DNA of 41,149 bases from Gemmatimonadota bacterium (GTDB lineage Bacteria; Gemmatimonadota; Gemmatimonadetes; Gemmatimonadales; GWC2-71-9): the NCBI GenBank assembly GCA_016180765.1, contig JACPAP010000024.1, positions 1-41,149 of the forward strand, given 5' to 3'. The position numbers were made by a program, and so were the translations under genes. The notes under the pieces were generated by a model. That model was not told where the DNA came from. It worked only from the letters and a program-made list of their open reading frames with translations, and searched no databases. Of the stretch, positions 7,100 to 14,894 are shown one piece after another (position 1 is the first letter of the stretch; each line of letters begins with the position of its first letter).

Positions 7100-10006
7100 T
7101 CAGGCATATGCTTCGACCGGCGGACACACGCACACCAGGTTCCGGTCCCCGTAAGCCGCATCCACTCGTCCGACCGCCGGCCAGACCTTGTGCTCGCGAG
7201 TGGCACGGGTGGGGAGGCCGGCTCGCTCTCGCGAGTAGGGTCGGTTCCAGCCGTCGGCGAGCAACGCCTCCAGCGTGTGCGGCGCGTTGGTCAACAGGTT
7301 GTGCTCGCGGTCCATCTTGCCCTGCTCGATCTCGCGGATCTCCTCGCGAATCGCGATCATGGCCTCGCAGAAGCGATCCAGCTCGCCCCTGGGTTCGCTC
7401 TCGGTGGGCTCCACCATCAGCGTGCCCGGGACGGGGAACGAGACCGTGGGCGGGTGGAAGCCGTAGTCGATCAGGCGCTTCGCGATGTCTTCCACGTCGA
7501 TCCCCGACGGCTTGAACGGCCGGGTGTCGAGGATGCATTCGTGGCCGATGAGACCGTTCTTCCCGCTATAGACCAGCCCGTAGTGTCCTGCGAGTCGCCG
7601 CGCGATGTAGTTCGCGTTGAGGATGGCGAGCGTGGTCGCCTCGGTGAGCCCATCGGGGCCCATCATCGCAATGTAGGCCCAGGAGATCGGCAGGATGGAC
7701 GCGCTCCCCCACGGCGCGGCGGACACCGTGCCGCAGGACCGCTTGATGCCCAGGGGAATCACGGGATGGTCGGGCACGAACGGCGCCAGGTGCGCGGCTA
7801 CCCCGATCGGCCCCATGCCGGGGCCGCCGCCGCCGTGCGGGATGCAAAACGTCTTGTGCAGGTTGAGATGGCAAACGTCGGCCCCGATGTCCCCCGGGCG
7901 GCACAGGCCGACCTGCGCGTTCAGGTTGGCGCCGTCCATGTACACCTGGCCGCCGTGCTGGTGGACCACGTCGCAGATCTCTTTGATCCCCGCCTCGAAG
8001 ACGCCATGCGTAGAGGGATACGTGATCATCAGCGCGCCCAGCGTGTCGGCGTGCTCCTGGGCTTTGGCGCGAAGGTCGGATAGGTCCACGTCCCCCTGGG
8101 CGTTGGTCCTGACCACCACCACTTTCATGCCTGCCATGACGGCGCTGGCGGGATTGGTGCCGTGCGCGGATTGCGGGATGAGGCAGGTGGTGCGGTGCCC
8201 CTGGTTGCGGCTTCGGTGATACGCCCGGATGACCAGCAAGCCGGTAAACTCGCCCTGGGCGCCGGCGTTGGGTTGGAGCGACACCTGGGGGAAACCGGTG
8301 ATCTCGCCGAGCCAGGACTCCAGCTCGGCGAACAATTGCTGATAGCCTTGCGCCTGCTCCGGCGGCGCGAAGGGGTGGAGGCCGTTGAACTCGGGCCAGG
8401 TGATCGCCGCCATTTCCGCGGTCGCGTTGAGCTTGAGCGTGCAGGACCCCAGCGGGATCATGGCCGACGTGAGCGACAAGTCGCGGTCCTCGAGCTGCTT
8501 CAAGTACCGCAGCATCTCGGTCTCGGAGCGGTACCGGCGGAACACCGGGTGAGTGCAGAACGGGCTGGTGCGCGCGAGGCTCTGCGGAATGGCCGGCGCG
8601 ATCCTTCCGGCGAGGTCGTCCACCGAGAAGGGGAGACGCTTGCCCTGCGCGAAGATGGCCGCCAGCTCCTGGACGTCAGCAGCTGTCGTGGTCTCGTCCA
8701 GCGAGATGCCCAGCTGGGTCGGCGAGAGGACCCGCAGGTTAATGCGACGCGTGCGCGCCGCCTTGAGCAGCCGCTCCCGTTGCGCCTGCGTGACCTCGAT
8801 GCACAGGGTGTCAAAGAACTCGCCGTGCACCACGCGATACCGGAGTCGCCGCAGCGCCTCCGCCAGCAAGGCCGTGAGGCTGTGCACCCGGCGGCCAATC
8901 GCGGCGAGGCCGTCGGGTCCGTGATACACCGCGTAGGCGCCGGCCACCACGGCGAGCAGCACCTGGGCGGTACAGATGTTGCTGGTCGCCTTCTCGCGCC
9001 GGATGTGTTGCTCGCGCGTCTGCAACGCCATCCGCAGCGCGGGCCGGCCGGCACTGTCCTTGGAGACCCCGATGATCCGGCCGGGGACCAAGCGCTTGTA
9101 CGCTTCGCGCGTGGCGTAGAACGCGGCGTGCGGGCCGCCGTACCCCAGCGGGACGCCGAATCGCTGGGAATTGCCGACGGCCACGTCGGCACCCCACTCG
9201 CCCGGCGGCTGGAGCAGGGTGAGCGCCAGCAAGTCGGTGGCGGCGGTGACCAGCGCCCCCGCGGCGTGGGCCTTGTCACCAAGCGCGCGGTAGTCCCTTA
9301 TGGCCCCGTCCGTGGCTGGGTACTGGACCAGGGCCCCCACGATGCCCGGCGAGAAGGTGAACGTGGCAGGGTCTCCCACGCGAACCTCCACGCCGCGCGC
9401 CTCCGCACGGGTGCGGACCACCGCGATGGTTTGCGGGTGGCACCCTTCATCCACCAGATACACCGGGTGCTCGGGGTGATTGACGGCCAGGCTCATGGCC
9501 ATCGCCTCGGCGGCCGCCGTTCCCTCGTCCAGCAGGGACGCGTTCGCGATGGGCAGCGCCGTGAGATCGGCGACCATGGTCTGGAAGTTGAGCAACCCCT
9601 CCAGCCGGCCCTGCGCGATCTCCGCCTGGTAGGGCGTGTACGCGGTGTACCACCCCGGGTTCTCGAGGATATTCCGCTGGATCACGGGGGGCGTGATGCA
9701 ATCGTAGTAGCCCATGCCGAGGTAGGAGCGGAACACCTGGTTGTGGGACGCCATGGCGCGCAGCTCGGCCAACACCTCCCGTTCGGTTCGGGCGGCCGGC
9801 AGGTTGAGAGCGCGGTGCAGCCGGATGTTCTCGGGAACCAGGTCGTCAATCAGGGCATCGAGCGAGGGATACCCCAACACCCGCAGCATGTCCGGCACGT
9901 CGTCCGGCCGCGGCCCGACGTGACGGCGCACGAACCGGTCGGGGTGCTGGAGGGCGGACCGGGATGTGGTCTTGGGTGGGGCTTTGGCCTTCTTCGCGGT
10001 ACGCAT
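7100..10006 (-). CDS. gcvP: Glycine dehydrogenase (decarboxylating), P-protein of the glycine cleavage system
   Basis: 968-residue PLP enzyme that decarboxylates glycine and passes the aminomethyl group to lipoyl-GcvH. It is the full-length single-chain form, not the split GcvPA/GcvPB form. The N-terminal half starts at RHVGPRPDDVPDMLRVLGY and carries YTPYQAEIAQGRLE; the PLP lysine lies at about residue 718 in NLHKTFCIPHGGGGPGMGPI. C-terminal blocks such as DTRPFKPSGIDVEDIAKRL match the family. ATG 10006 gives a lysine-rich 20-residue tail before the core. A TAGGAT -10-like box ends 6 bases upstream, after a hairpin at 10029-10050. It lies between gcvH and lplA; gcvT is not in the window. Confidence 0.96.
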   Translation of the reverse strand: MRTAKKAKAPPKTTSRSALQHPDRFVRRHVGPRPDDVPDMLRVLGYPSLDALIDDLVPENIRLHRALNLPAARTEREVLAELRAMASHNQVFRSYLGMGYYDCITPPVIQRNILENPGWYTAYTPYQAEIAQGRLEGLLNFQTMVADLTALPIANASLLDEGTAAAEAMAMSLAVNHPEHPVYLVDEGCHPQTIAVVRTRAEARGVEVRVGDPATFTFSPGIVGALVQYPATDGAIRDYRALGDKAHAAGALVTAATDLLALTLLQPPGEWGADVAVGNSQRFGVPLGYGGPHAAFYATREAYKRLVPGRIIGVSKDSAGRPALRMALQTREQHIRREKATSNICTAQVLLAVVAGAYAVYHGPDGLAAIGRRVHSLTALLAEALRRLRYRVVHGEFFDTLCIEVTQAQRERLLKAARTRRINLRVLSPTQLGISLDETTTAADVQELAAIFAQGKRLPFSVDDLAGRIAPAIPQSLARTSPFCTHPVFRRYRSETEMLRYLKQLEDRDLSLTSAMIPLGSCTLKLNATAEMAAITWPEFNGLHPFAPPEQAQGYQQLFAELESWLGEITGFPQVSLQPNAGAQGEFTGLLVIRAYHRSRNQGHRTTCLIPQSAHGTNPASAVMAGMKVVVVRTNAQGDVDLSDLRAKAQEHADTLGALMITYPSTHGVFEAGIKEICDVVHQHGGQVYMDGANLNAQVGLCRPGDIGADVCHLNLHKTFCIPHGGGGPGMGPIGVAAHLAPFVPDHPVIPLGIKRSCGTVSAAPWGSASILPISWAYIAMMGPDGLTEATTLAILNANYIARRLAGHYGLVYSGKNGLIGHECILDTRPFKPSGIDVEDIAKRLIDYGFHPPTVSFPVPGTLMVEPTESEPRGELDRFCEAMIAIREEIREIEQGKMDREHNLLTNAPHTLEALLADGWNRPYSRERAGLPTRATREHKVWPAVGRVDAAYGDRNLVCVCPPVEAYA

Positions 10007-10028
10007 GGCGTGATCCTATTCGTGCAAA

Positions 10029-10050
10029 CGCCCTGGGAGCTACCAGGGCG
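10029..10050. terminator. Hairpin between gcvH and gcvP
   Basis: Perfect 8-bp stem CGCCCTGG / CCAGGGCG with a 6-base loop (10037-10042), in the 85-bp gap between gcvH and gcvP. On the transcribed minus strand it is followed by TTTG only, so it is a weak intrinsic terminator at best. It could attenuate read-through from gcvH or protect the gcvH mRNA end. Confidence 0.5.
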
Positions 10051-10091
10051 CGGGGTTCTGCCGGCGGCGCGTGGCCACTCCGGGAGCCTTG

Positions 10092-10481
10092 CTACTCGCC
10101 GATGTGTTGGGCGTAGTCGGAGGCCGTCAACAGTCGGTCCAGCTCGGCGGTGTTCTTTACGCGGAGCTTGATCATCCAGCCCTCGCCATAGGGATCTTGG
10201 TTCACCAGGCTGGGGTCGCCCTCGAGGGCCTGGTTGACCTCGACGACCTCGCCCGCCACCGGGCAGAACAGCTCGGACACCGCTTTGACGGCTTCGATGG
10301 TTCCGAACACCTCCATGCGACCGACCTTGGTCTCCACCGCGGGCAGGTCCACATACACCACGTCGCCCAACTCGCCCTGCGCGTAGTCGGTGATGCCCAC
10401 CTGGACGATGCCGGCCTCGTCGGTCGGCTTCACGTATTCGTGCTCTTCGGTGTAATGGAGGTGGTCCGGGATCTTGGACAT
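10092..10481 (-). CDS. gcvH: Glycine cleavage system H protein (lipoyl carrier)
   Basis: 129-residue lipoyl-domain protein that shuttles the aminomethyl intermediate between the P, T and L proteins. The lipoylation lysine is K66 in GTIEAVKAVSELF. Other family blocks are HEYVKPTDEAGIVQVGITDY and, at the C-terminus, GWMIKLRVKN. Length and motif order are standard for GcvH. The ATG at 10481 lies about 28 bases after the predicted transcription start of a TTGACA-N17-TAACCT promoter (10544-10516). It is the first gene of the gcvH-gcvP-lplA group. Confidence 0.96.
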   Translation of the reverse strand: MSKIPDHLHYTEEHEYVKPTDEAGIVQVGITDYAQGELGDVVYVDLPAVETKVGRMEVFGTIEAVKAVSELFCPVAGEVVEVNQALEGDPSLVNQDPYGEGWMIKLRVKNTAELDRLLTASDYAQHIGE

Positions 10482-10515
10482 CGGTTCGACCCAGGTTCGG
10501 TATCAGCGCGGGCGA

Positions 10516-10544
10516 AGGTTACGTATCGCCCAAAAACGTGTCAA
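10516..10544 (-). promoter_or_regulatory. Predicted sigma-70-type promoter of gcvH
   Basis: On the minus strand: -35 TTGACA (10544-10539, perfect consensus), 17-bp spacer, -10 TAACCT (10521-10516). The predicted start is near 10509, giving a leader of roughly 28 nt to the gcvH ATG. The same -10 hexamer and spacing recur at the YbaK gene promoter (29549-29577). Confidence 0.6.
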
Positions 10545-10570
10545 GCCGAGCCCAGAGGCATCGCAACGCT

Positions 10571-11176
10571 TCATCGGCGGCCCGCGCGTTTCTTCATGGT
10601 CTGCCACGCGTCCCACGCGGCCCGCTTCAGCTGGTCCAGCGTGCCGCGGTTCTCCAGCACGATGTGGCTCCGACCGCGTTTGGCCCCGGGGGGGAGTTGT
10701 GCGGCCAGCAGTCGATCGATCTCCGCCGGTTCGAGCCCCCGTTCCCGCAGCCGGGCTCGGCGGACCGCCTCCGGCGCGTCCACCAGCACCACGAGGTCGA
10801 ACGCGCCAGGGTCGAGGACTTCGAAGAGCAACGGGATGTCGTTGACCACGATGGCGTCACCGCGGGTGCGGGCCGCGCGCACCAGCTGGTCGCGCCGGGC
10901 CTGAACGGCGGGGTGGACAATGGCGTTGAGCGCCTCGCGTCGGGCCGGGTCCTCCAGCACGATGGCGCGCAGCCGCGGGCGATCGAGGCTGCCGTCGGGC
11001 AGCAACACCTGGGGCCCGAACTGCCGGGCGATCTCGGCGAGCGTGGGCGACCCGGGACGCTCCACCTCGCGCACCAGCTCGTCGGCGTCGATGAGCGTGG
11101 CGCCCCACTCCTGGAACCACCGTGCGACGGTGGACTTCCCCGCGGCGGCGTTGCCGGTGAGGGCGACGTTCAGCAC
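10571..11176 (-). CDS. coaE: Dephospho-CoA kinase
   Basis: 201-residue P-loop kinase that phosphorylates the 3'-hydroxyl of dephospho-CoA, the last step of coenzyme A synthesis. Walker A is LTGNAAAGKST, followed by ADELVREVERPG and the block VVNDIPLLFEVL (family DIPLLFE). Length fits the family. The GTG at 11176 comes directly after the tdk stop (11177-11179) with no gap, so the two are co-translated. The downstream gcvH has its own promoter in the 89-bp gap. No anomalies. Confidence 0.93.
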   Translation of the reverse strand: MLNVALTGNAAAGKSTVARWFQEWGATLIDADELVREVERPGSPTLAEIARQFGPQVLLPDGSLDRPRLRAIVLEDPARREALNAIVHPAVQARRDQLVRAARTRGDAIVVNDIPLLFEVLDPGAFDLVVLVDAPEAVRRARLRERGLEPAEIDRLLAAQLPPGAKRGRSHIVLENRGTLDQLKRAAWDAWQTMKKRAGRR

Positions 11177-11779
11177 TCAGAGCAGCGTGGTCTGCGCGGC
11201 ATCCCGAGCCGGTACCTCGTGGCAGTGCCGGCAGCGTGCCTCGTACGATTCGCTTCCGCCCACCATGATGGTGGGCGAGTCGTAGGGCGCCGGCTTCCCG
11301 TTCAGCAGCCGCTGATTGCGGCAAGCGGGGTCGCCGCACACGACGCAGATGGCGTGCAGCTTGTCCACGATCTCCGCGACCGCCAGGAGCTGGGGCATGG
11401 CGCCGAAGGGCTCCCCCCGGAAATCGGTATCCGTGCCGGCCAGGATAACCCGCACGCCGCGGCCCGCCAGGTCGGTGGCGACGTCCACGATGCCGCCGTC
11501 GAGAAACTGCACTTCGTCGATCGCCACCACGCTGCTGTCGGGGCGAACCTGGGCGGCGATCTCCAGCGCGGTGCTCACCGGATGGGCCTCGACGGTGAGC
11601 CCGTCGTGGGTGGTGACCGAGAAGACGTGGTACCGATCGTCGAGGTGGGACTTGAAGACCTGGACCCGCCTGCGGGCGATCACGGCCCGCCGCACGCGGC
11701 GGATGAGCTCCTCGCTCTTGCCGCTGAACATGACCCCGGTGATGACTTCGATCCAGCCGGACGTGGTGCCGTGATACAC
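11177..11779 (-). CDS. tdk: Thymidine kinase
   Basis: 200-residue type II (TK1-like) thymidine kinase, making dTMP from salvaged thymidine. P-loop is GVMFSGKSEELIRR, the DE motif is VVAIDEVQFLDG, and the lid/zinc region has CVVCGDPAC and CRHCHE, four cysteines consistent with the structural zinc of the TK1 family. GTG 11779 gives the N-terminus YHGTTSGWIEVITG, which matches family starts, although no clear SD is present. Together with the pyrimidine-nucleoside phosphorylase at the end of the window it implies deoxynucleoside salvage; the two are 28 kb apart. Confidence 0.94.
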   Translation of the reverse strand: MYHGTTSGWIEVITGVMFSGKSEELIRRVRRAVIARRRVQVFKSHLDDRYHVFSVTTHDGLTVEAHPVSTALEIAAQVRPDSSVVAIDEVQFLDGGIVDVATDLAGRGVRVILAGTDTDFRGEPFGAMPQLLAVAEIVDKLHAICVVCGDPACRNQRLLNGKPAPYDSPTIMVGGSESYEARCRHCHEVPARDAAQTTLL

Positions 11780-11986
11780 GACGCGGTGTCACCTGGCGCG
11801 GGAACGCGGAGGGACGTTACCCGCGGCGGCAAGGGGAAGCAAGCCGCGCTTGCGGTTGGGCTTCGGGCGGCGATATTGCGGTTTCCCGAGCGCCGTTCCA
11901 CTCCCTCCGGTCAAGCCGCCCCAGTTGGCGAACCAGGTGGGAACGGCGGGAGCGGCAGTGATCGGGAACCAACCAGCGGGGACCAC

Positions 11987-12277
11987 GTGAACCGAGCGGA
12001 ACTGGTCGCGGCGCTCGTCGAGCGGGCCGAGATCAAGAAGGTGGATGCGGCCCGGGCGGTGGAGGCGTTGTTCGGTACCAACGGCATCATCGCGGCCGAG
12101 CTGCGGCGCGGGGAGCGGGTGCGGATCACCGGGTTTGGGAGCTTTCACCCGCGCACCCGAGGGGCGCGTCTGGGCCGGGACCCGCGCACCGGCAAGACCA
12201 TCCAGATTCGCGCGGCGGTGGCTCCGCTGTTCCGGGCGGGCGCCGCGCTCAAGGCCGCGCTGAACCGGAAGCGTTAG
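11987..12277 (+). CDS. HU-family DNA-binding protein
   Basis: 96-residue histone-like protein. The HU/IHF core is visible: VNRAELVAALVERAEIKKVD at the N-terminus, RVRITGFGSFHPRTRGARLG containing the GFGSF turn, and the DNA-contacting arm RDPRTGKTIQI. The usual arm proline is present in RNP-like form as RDPRTG. The start GTG 11987 follows a GCGGGG run about 5 bases upstream. Its stop overlaps the stop region of the convergent gene on the other strand (12274-12277). The open frame upstream of 11987 is a shadow of tdk/coaE. HU versus an IHF-like subunit cannot be decided. Confidence 0.9.
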   Translation: MNRAELVAALVERAEIKKVDAARAVEALFGTNGIIAAELRRGERVRITGFGSFHPRTRGARLGRDPRTGKTIQIRAAVAPLFRAGAALKAALNRKR

Positions 12278-13608
12278 CGGCGATCCAGCCGCGCGCTGAT
12301 GCGGCGCCCCCGCACCGTGGTCCCGGTGAGCCCCCGGACCGCGCGTTCCGCTTCCTCGGCGCGCACATCCACCAGCGTGAAGCCCTCCCGGAGCTCGATC
12401 CGGCCGATGTCTTCCTTGGCCAGCCCCACGGCGTTGAGCAACGCTCCCACCAGGTCACCGGGGCGCAGCTGATCGCGCCGTCCCGCGTTGACGTGGACCC
12501 GCACCCACGCAGTCACGTCGGCCGGAGCGCCGGTGGGCGGGGCCGCGCCTCCGCGGGCCAGTAGGGCGGCCGCCACCAGCGCCGGGTCGTGCTCGTCGAA
12601 CAACGCGTCCAGGGCGAGCAGCTCCGGGAGCGGCAAGCCGGCGGCCAGCCGCTCGCGCACTTCGCGCCGAAGTTGCGTCAGCCGGTCGCGGGCCCGATCT
12701 GCGGCTCCCGGGAGACGGACGGCATCGAGCGGGGCGGCGAGGCGCTGGAGGTACGGCAGCTGGGCGGCGTCGAGCAGCACGACGATCTCCTGCGCGGCTC
12801 CCCGGAGCGCGGCGAATACGTCGGCCGACGGAAGATCCCCGGCGATCGCGAGGCCGGCGGGCCCGCCGGTCGCGCCGGGATCGCCGGTCTCGGGTCCCAG
12901 GCGCACGCCTTCGACCACCAGCATGTCCGCCCAGCGCGCGGGGGCGCCGGGGCTCGGGTCCCACACGATGGTGCGCTGGGGATCGAGTACGTCGAGCACC
13001 GCCCGGGCTGCCATCACCCGCCGAGGCCGGTCGATCACGGCATATCGCGCCGGACCCAGCGGGGCCGCCGGGAGGCGGGCGGCCCAGCCCACCGGGGCGC
13101 GCCGCGCGTGGCGCTCCAGGAAATCCGTGAGCGGCGTCTCGTCGGCCGTGAGGACGATGCGCTGTGCCGCCGGTGCGTCCGCCAGCAGCGTATCCAGCCC
13201 GCCACCGAGCCCCGCCGCCAGCATCTGCTCGGGCCACCCGATCACCACCCGCGCCAACCCCTCGAGCTTGAGCGCGGAGCGGCGCACCAGATCGAGCGCG
13301 TCGGGAAGGGTCGCGATGAGGGTACCGATTCGCCCGGCTGCCAGGAGGCGCTGGGTTCGAGCGGCGCCGGTTACGGGATGCAGGGGTCCGAGGTCGGCCA
13401 GGGAGTGGAACGCCGCCGCCAGTTCCACGGCGGCTGACGTCCCGGGAACCACGATCAACGTTGCCGGGGTCGCCTCAGCGGGCGGGAATGCCGCGAGCAG
13501 GGAGCCCGCGGCCCAGGCCGCCGGTGGGCAGACGTACACCAACGACTTCTGGGCGGCGAGCGCCGCGCGAAGCCCCGCATCCAGCGGGGGAGTGAACTCC
13601 CGAGCCAC
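12274..13608 (-). CDS. Degenerate DEAD-box helicase-like protein with C-terminal DbpA RNA-binding domain
   Basis: 444 residues. The last ~75 residues (AWVRVHVNAGRRDQLRPGDL onward, then ALLNAVGLAKEDIGRIELRE) match the DbpA-type RRM of DEAD-box helicases. Upstream, the layout follows a two-domain helicase but the core motifs are missing. The Walker A position reads VYVCPPAAWAAGS with no GKT, the DEAD position reads VVIGWPEQML, motif III survives only as LTA, and there is no HRxGRxGR. The segment before the RRM (ELLALDALFDEHDPALVAAA) resembles the tail of genuine DeaD proteins. An RNA-binding role without ATP hydrolysis is inferred. GTG 13608 was chosen because GAGGG precedes it by 5 bases; an in-frame TTG at 13626 is possible. 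It converges with the HU gene. Confidence 0.75.
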   Translation of the reverse strand: MAREFTPPLDAGLRAALAAQKSLVYVCPPAAWAAGSLLAAFPPAEATPATLIVVPGTSAAVELAAAFHSLADLGPLHPVTGAARTQRLLAAGRIGTLIATLPDALDLVRRSALKLEGLARVVIGWPEQMLAAGLGGGLDTLLADAPAAQRIVLTADETPLTDFLERHARRAPVGWAARLPAAPLGPARYAVIDRPRRVMAARAVLDVLDPQRTIVWDPSPGAPARWADMLVVEGVRLGPETGDPGATGGPAGLAIAGDLPSADVFAALRGAAQEIVVLLDAAQLPYLQRLAAPLDAVRLPGAADRARDRLTQLRREVRERLAAGLPLPELLALDALFDEHDPALVAAALLARGGAAPPTGAPADVTAWVRVHVNAGRRDQLRPGDLVGALLNAVGLAKEDIGRIELREGFTLVDVRAEEAERAVRGLTGTTVRGRRISARLDRR

Positions 13609-13721
13609 GGATCCCTCGGTTGTCAAACAGACGAGCTGGTCTAGACCTTCACGGTCGGAAGGCTAGCGCGTGCGGGTCGCGATGGCAACGCCCGGGCCAG
13701 GTGCTGTAGATTCGTAGCGGT

Positions 13722-14894
13722 ATGGTGAGCCTTCCCCGCGCGGTTTCCGCCGTCACATCGCTGTCGCTCTGTGTCGCCGGCGCCCCGTCGGCGGCCCAGC
13801 AACGCCAGACCGCCCGGCAGCTCGGCGTGGTCGTGGGCGTGCTGCCCCCCGGCTCGCTCAACGCGATCACCGACGTGTCCGGCGTCCTGGTGGGCCAGGT
13901 GACCGTCCGCTCGGGCGACTCGATCAACACGGGCGTGACCGTGGTCCTGCCGCACGGTGGCAACCTGTTCCGCGACAAGGTGCCGGGCGCTGTGGTGGTG
14001 GGAAACGGGTTCGGCAAGTTGATGGGATTCACGCAGGTGCAGGAGCTGGGGGAGCTGGAGTCCCCCATCGTGCTGACCTGCACGTTATGCGTGCCGCGTG
14101 CGGCGGACGCCACGCTGACCTATCTCCTGTCGCTCCTCGGGAACGAGAGCGTCCGCTCCATCAACGTGGTGGTGGGCGAAACCAACGACGGGACGCTGAA
14201 CCACATCCGGGCTCGGCCCATCACCGAGCGGGACGTGTTACGGGCGATCGAAGAGGCCCGGCCCGGACCGGTGGAGCAGGGCAGCGTTGGGGCGGGGCGC
14301 GGCACCATAGCCTTCGGCTTCAAGGGCGGAATCGGGACCTCGAGCCGCCACCTCCCGGACCGCCTGGGGGGCTGGATCGTGGGTGTGCTGGTGCAGACCA
14401 ACTACGGCGGGATTCTCCAGATCGCCGGCGCTCCGGTCGGTATCGAGCTGGGCCGCTATTACCTCCGGGACGAGCTGGCGCCCGATGAACGCCGGGAAGG
14501 GGGAACGGGGAAAAGGGAAGGGTTGGACTCCCCGGACGGCTCCGTCATGATCGTGCTGGCGACCGACGCGCCGCTCGAGCACCGCAACCTGACGCGGTTG
14601 GCGCGGCGGGCACTCGCCGGGTTGGCGCGCACCGGCAGCTCCATGAGCAACGGCTCCGGCGATTACGTCATCGCGTTCAGTTCGGTGCCCGTCGCCCGGC
14701 TGGGTTCGATGCCCCGCATGCCCAACGACGCCATGAGTCCCCTGTTCCAGGCGGCGATCGAAGCCACGGAAGAAGCGATCTACAATTCCTTATTCATGGC
14801 CACCACCGTTGAGGGGTACCGCGGCACCGCGACGGCCCTGCCCCTGGATTCGACGCTGGCCATTCTCCAGCGCCACGGAGTGCTCCGCCAATGA
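13722..14894 (+). CDS. P1-family aminopeptidase (DmpA/BapA type), exported
   Basis: 390 residues with an N-terminal signal segment ending near SAAQQ. DmpA-family enzymes cleave N-terminal L-, D- or beta-residues and self-process into two chains. The nucleophile block is DSPDGSVMIVLATDAPLEHR (Ser about residue 274; the family cleaves just before this Ser). Other blocks are NAITDVSGVLVGQVT, VGETNDGTLN and NGSGDYVIAFS. A 28-bp heptamer repeat encodes residues about 258-267, in the linker just before the processing site. A TAGATT -10-like box ends 9 bases before ATG 13722. Its stop overlaps the next start (ATGA), so it heads the peptidase operon. Confidence 0.9.
   Translation: MVSLPRAVSAVTSLSLCVAGAPSAAQQRQTARQLGVVVGVLPPGSLNAITDVSGVLVGQVTVRSGDSINTGVTVVLPHGGNLFRDKVPGAVVVGNGFGKLMGFTQVQELGELESPIVLTCTLCVPRAADATLTYLLSLLGNESVRSINVVVGETNDGTLNHIRARPITERDVLRAIEEARPGPVEQGSVGAGRGTIAFGFKGGIGTSSRHLPDRLGGWIVGVLVQTNYGGILQIAGAPVGIELGRYYLRDELAPDERREGGTGKREGLDSPDGSVMIVLATDAPLEHRNLTRLARRALAGLARTGSSMSNGSGDYVIAFSSVPVARLGSMPRMPNDAMSPLFQAAIEATEEAIYNSLFMATTVEGYRGTATALPLDSTLAILQRHGVLRQ
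14494..14521 (+). repeat. 7-bp tandem repeat (GGGAANN x4) inside the DmpA-type gene
   Basis: Four consecutive heptamers: GGGAAGG, GGGAACG, GGGAAAA, GGGAAGG. It encodes a Gly/Lys/Arg-rich linker about 7-16 residues upstream of the catalytic serine. Same family as the repeats at 18626-18653 and 31149-31176. Confidence 0.8.

Noticed and set aside
10538..11986. Long plus-strand frame leading into the HU gene
   Set aside because: It is the antisense shadow of coaE and tdk; only the part from GTG 11987 matches HU.
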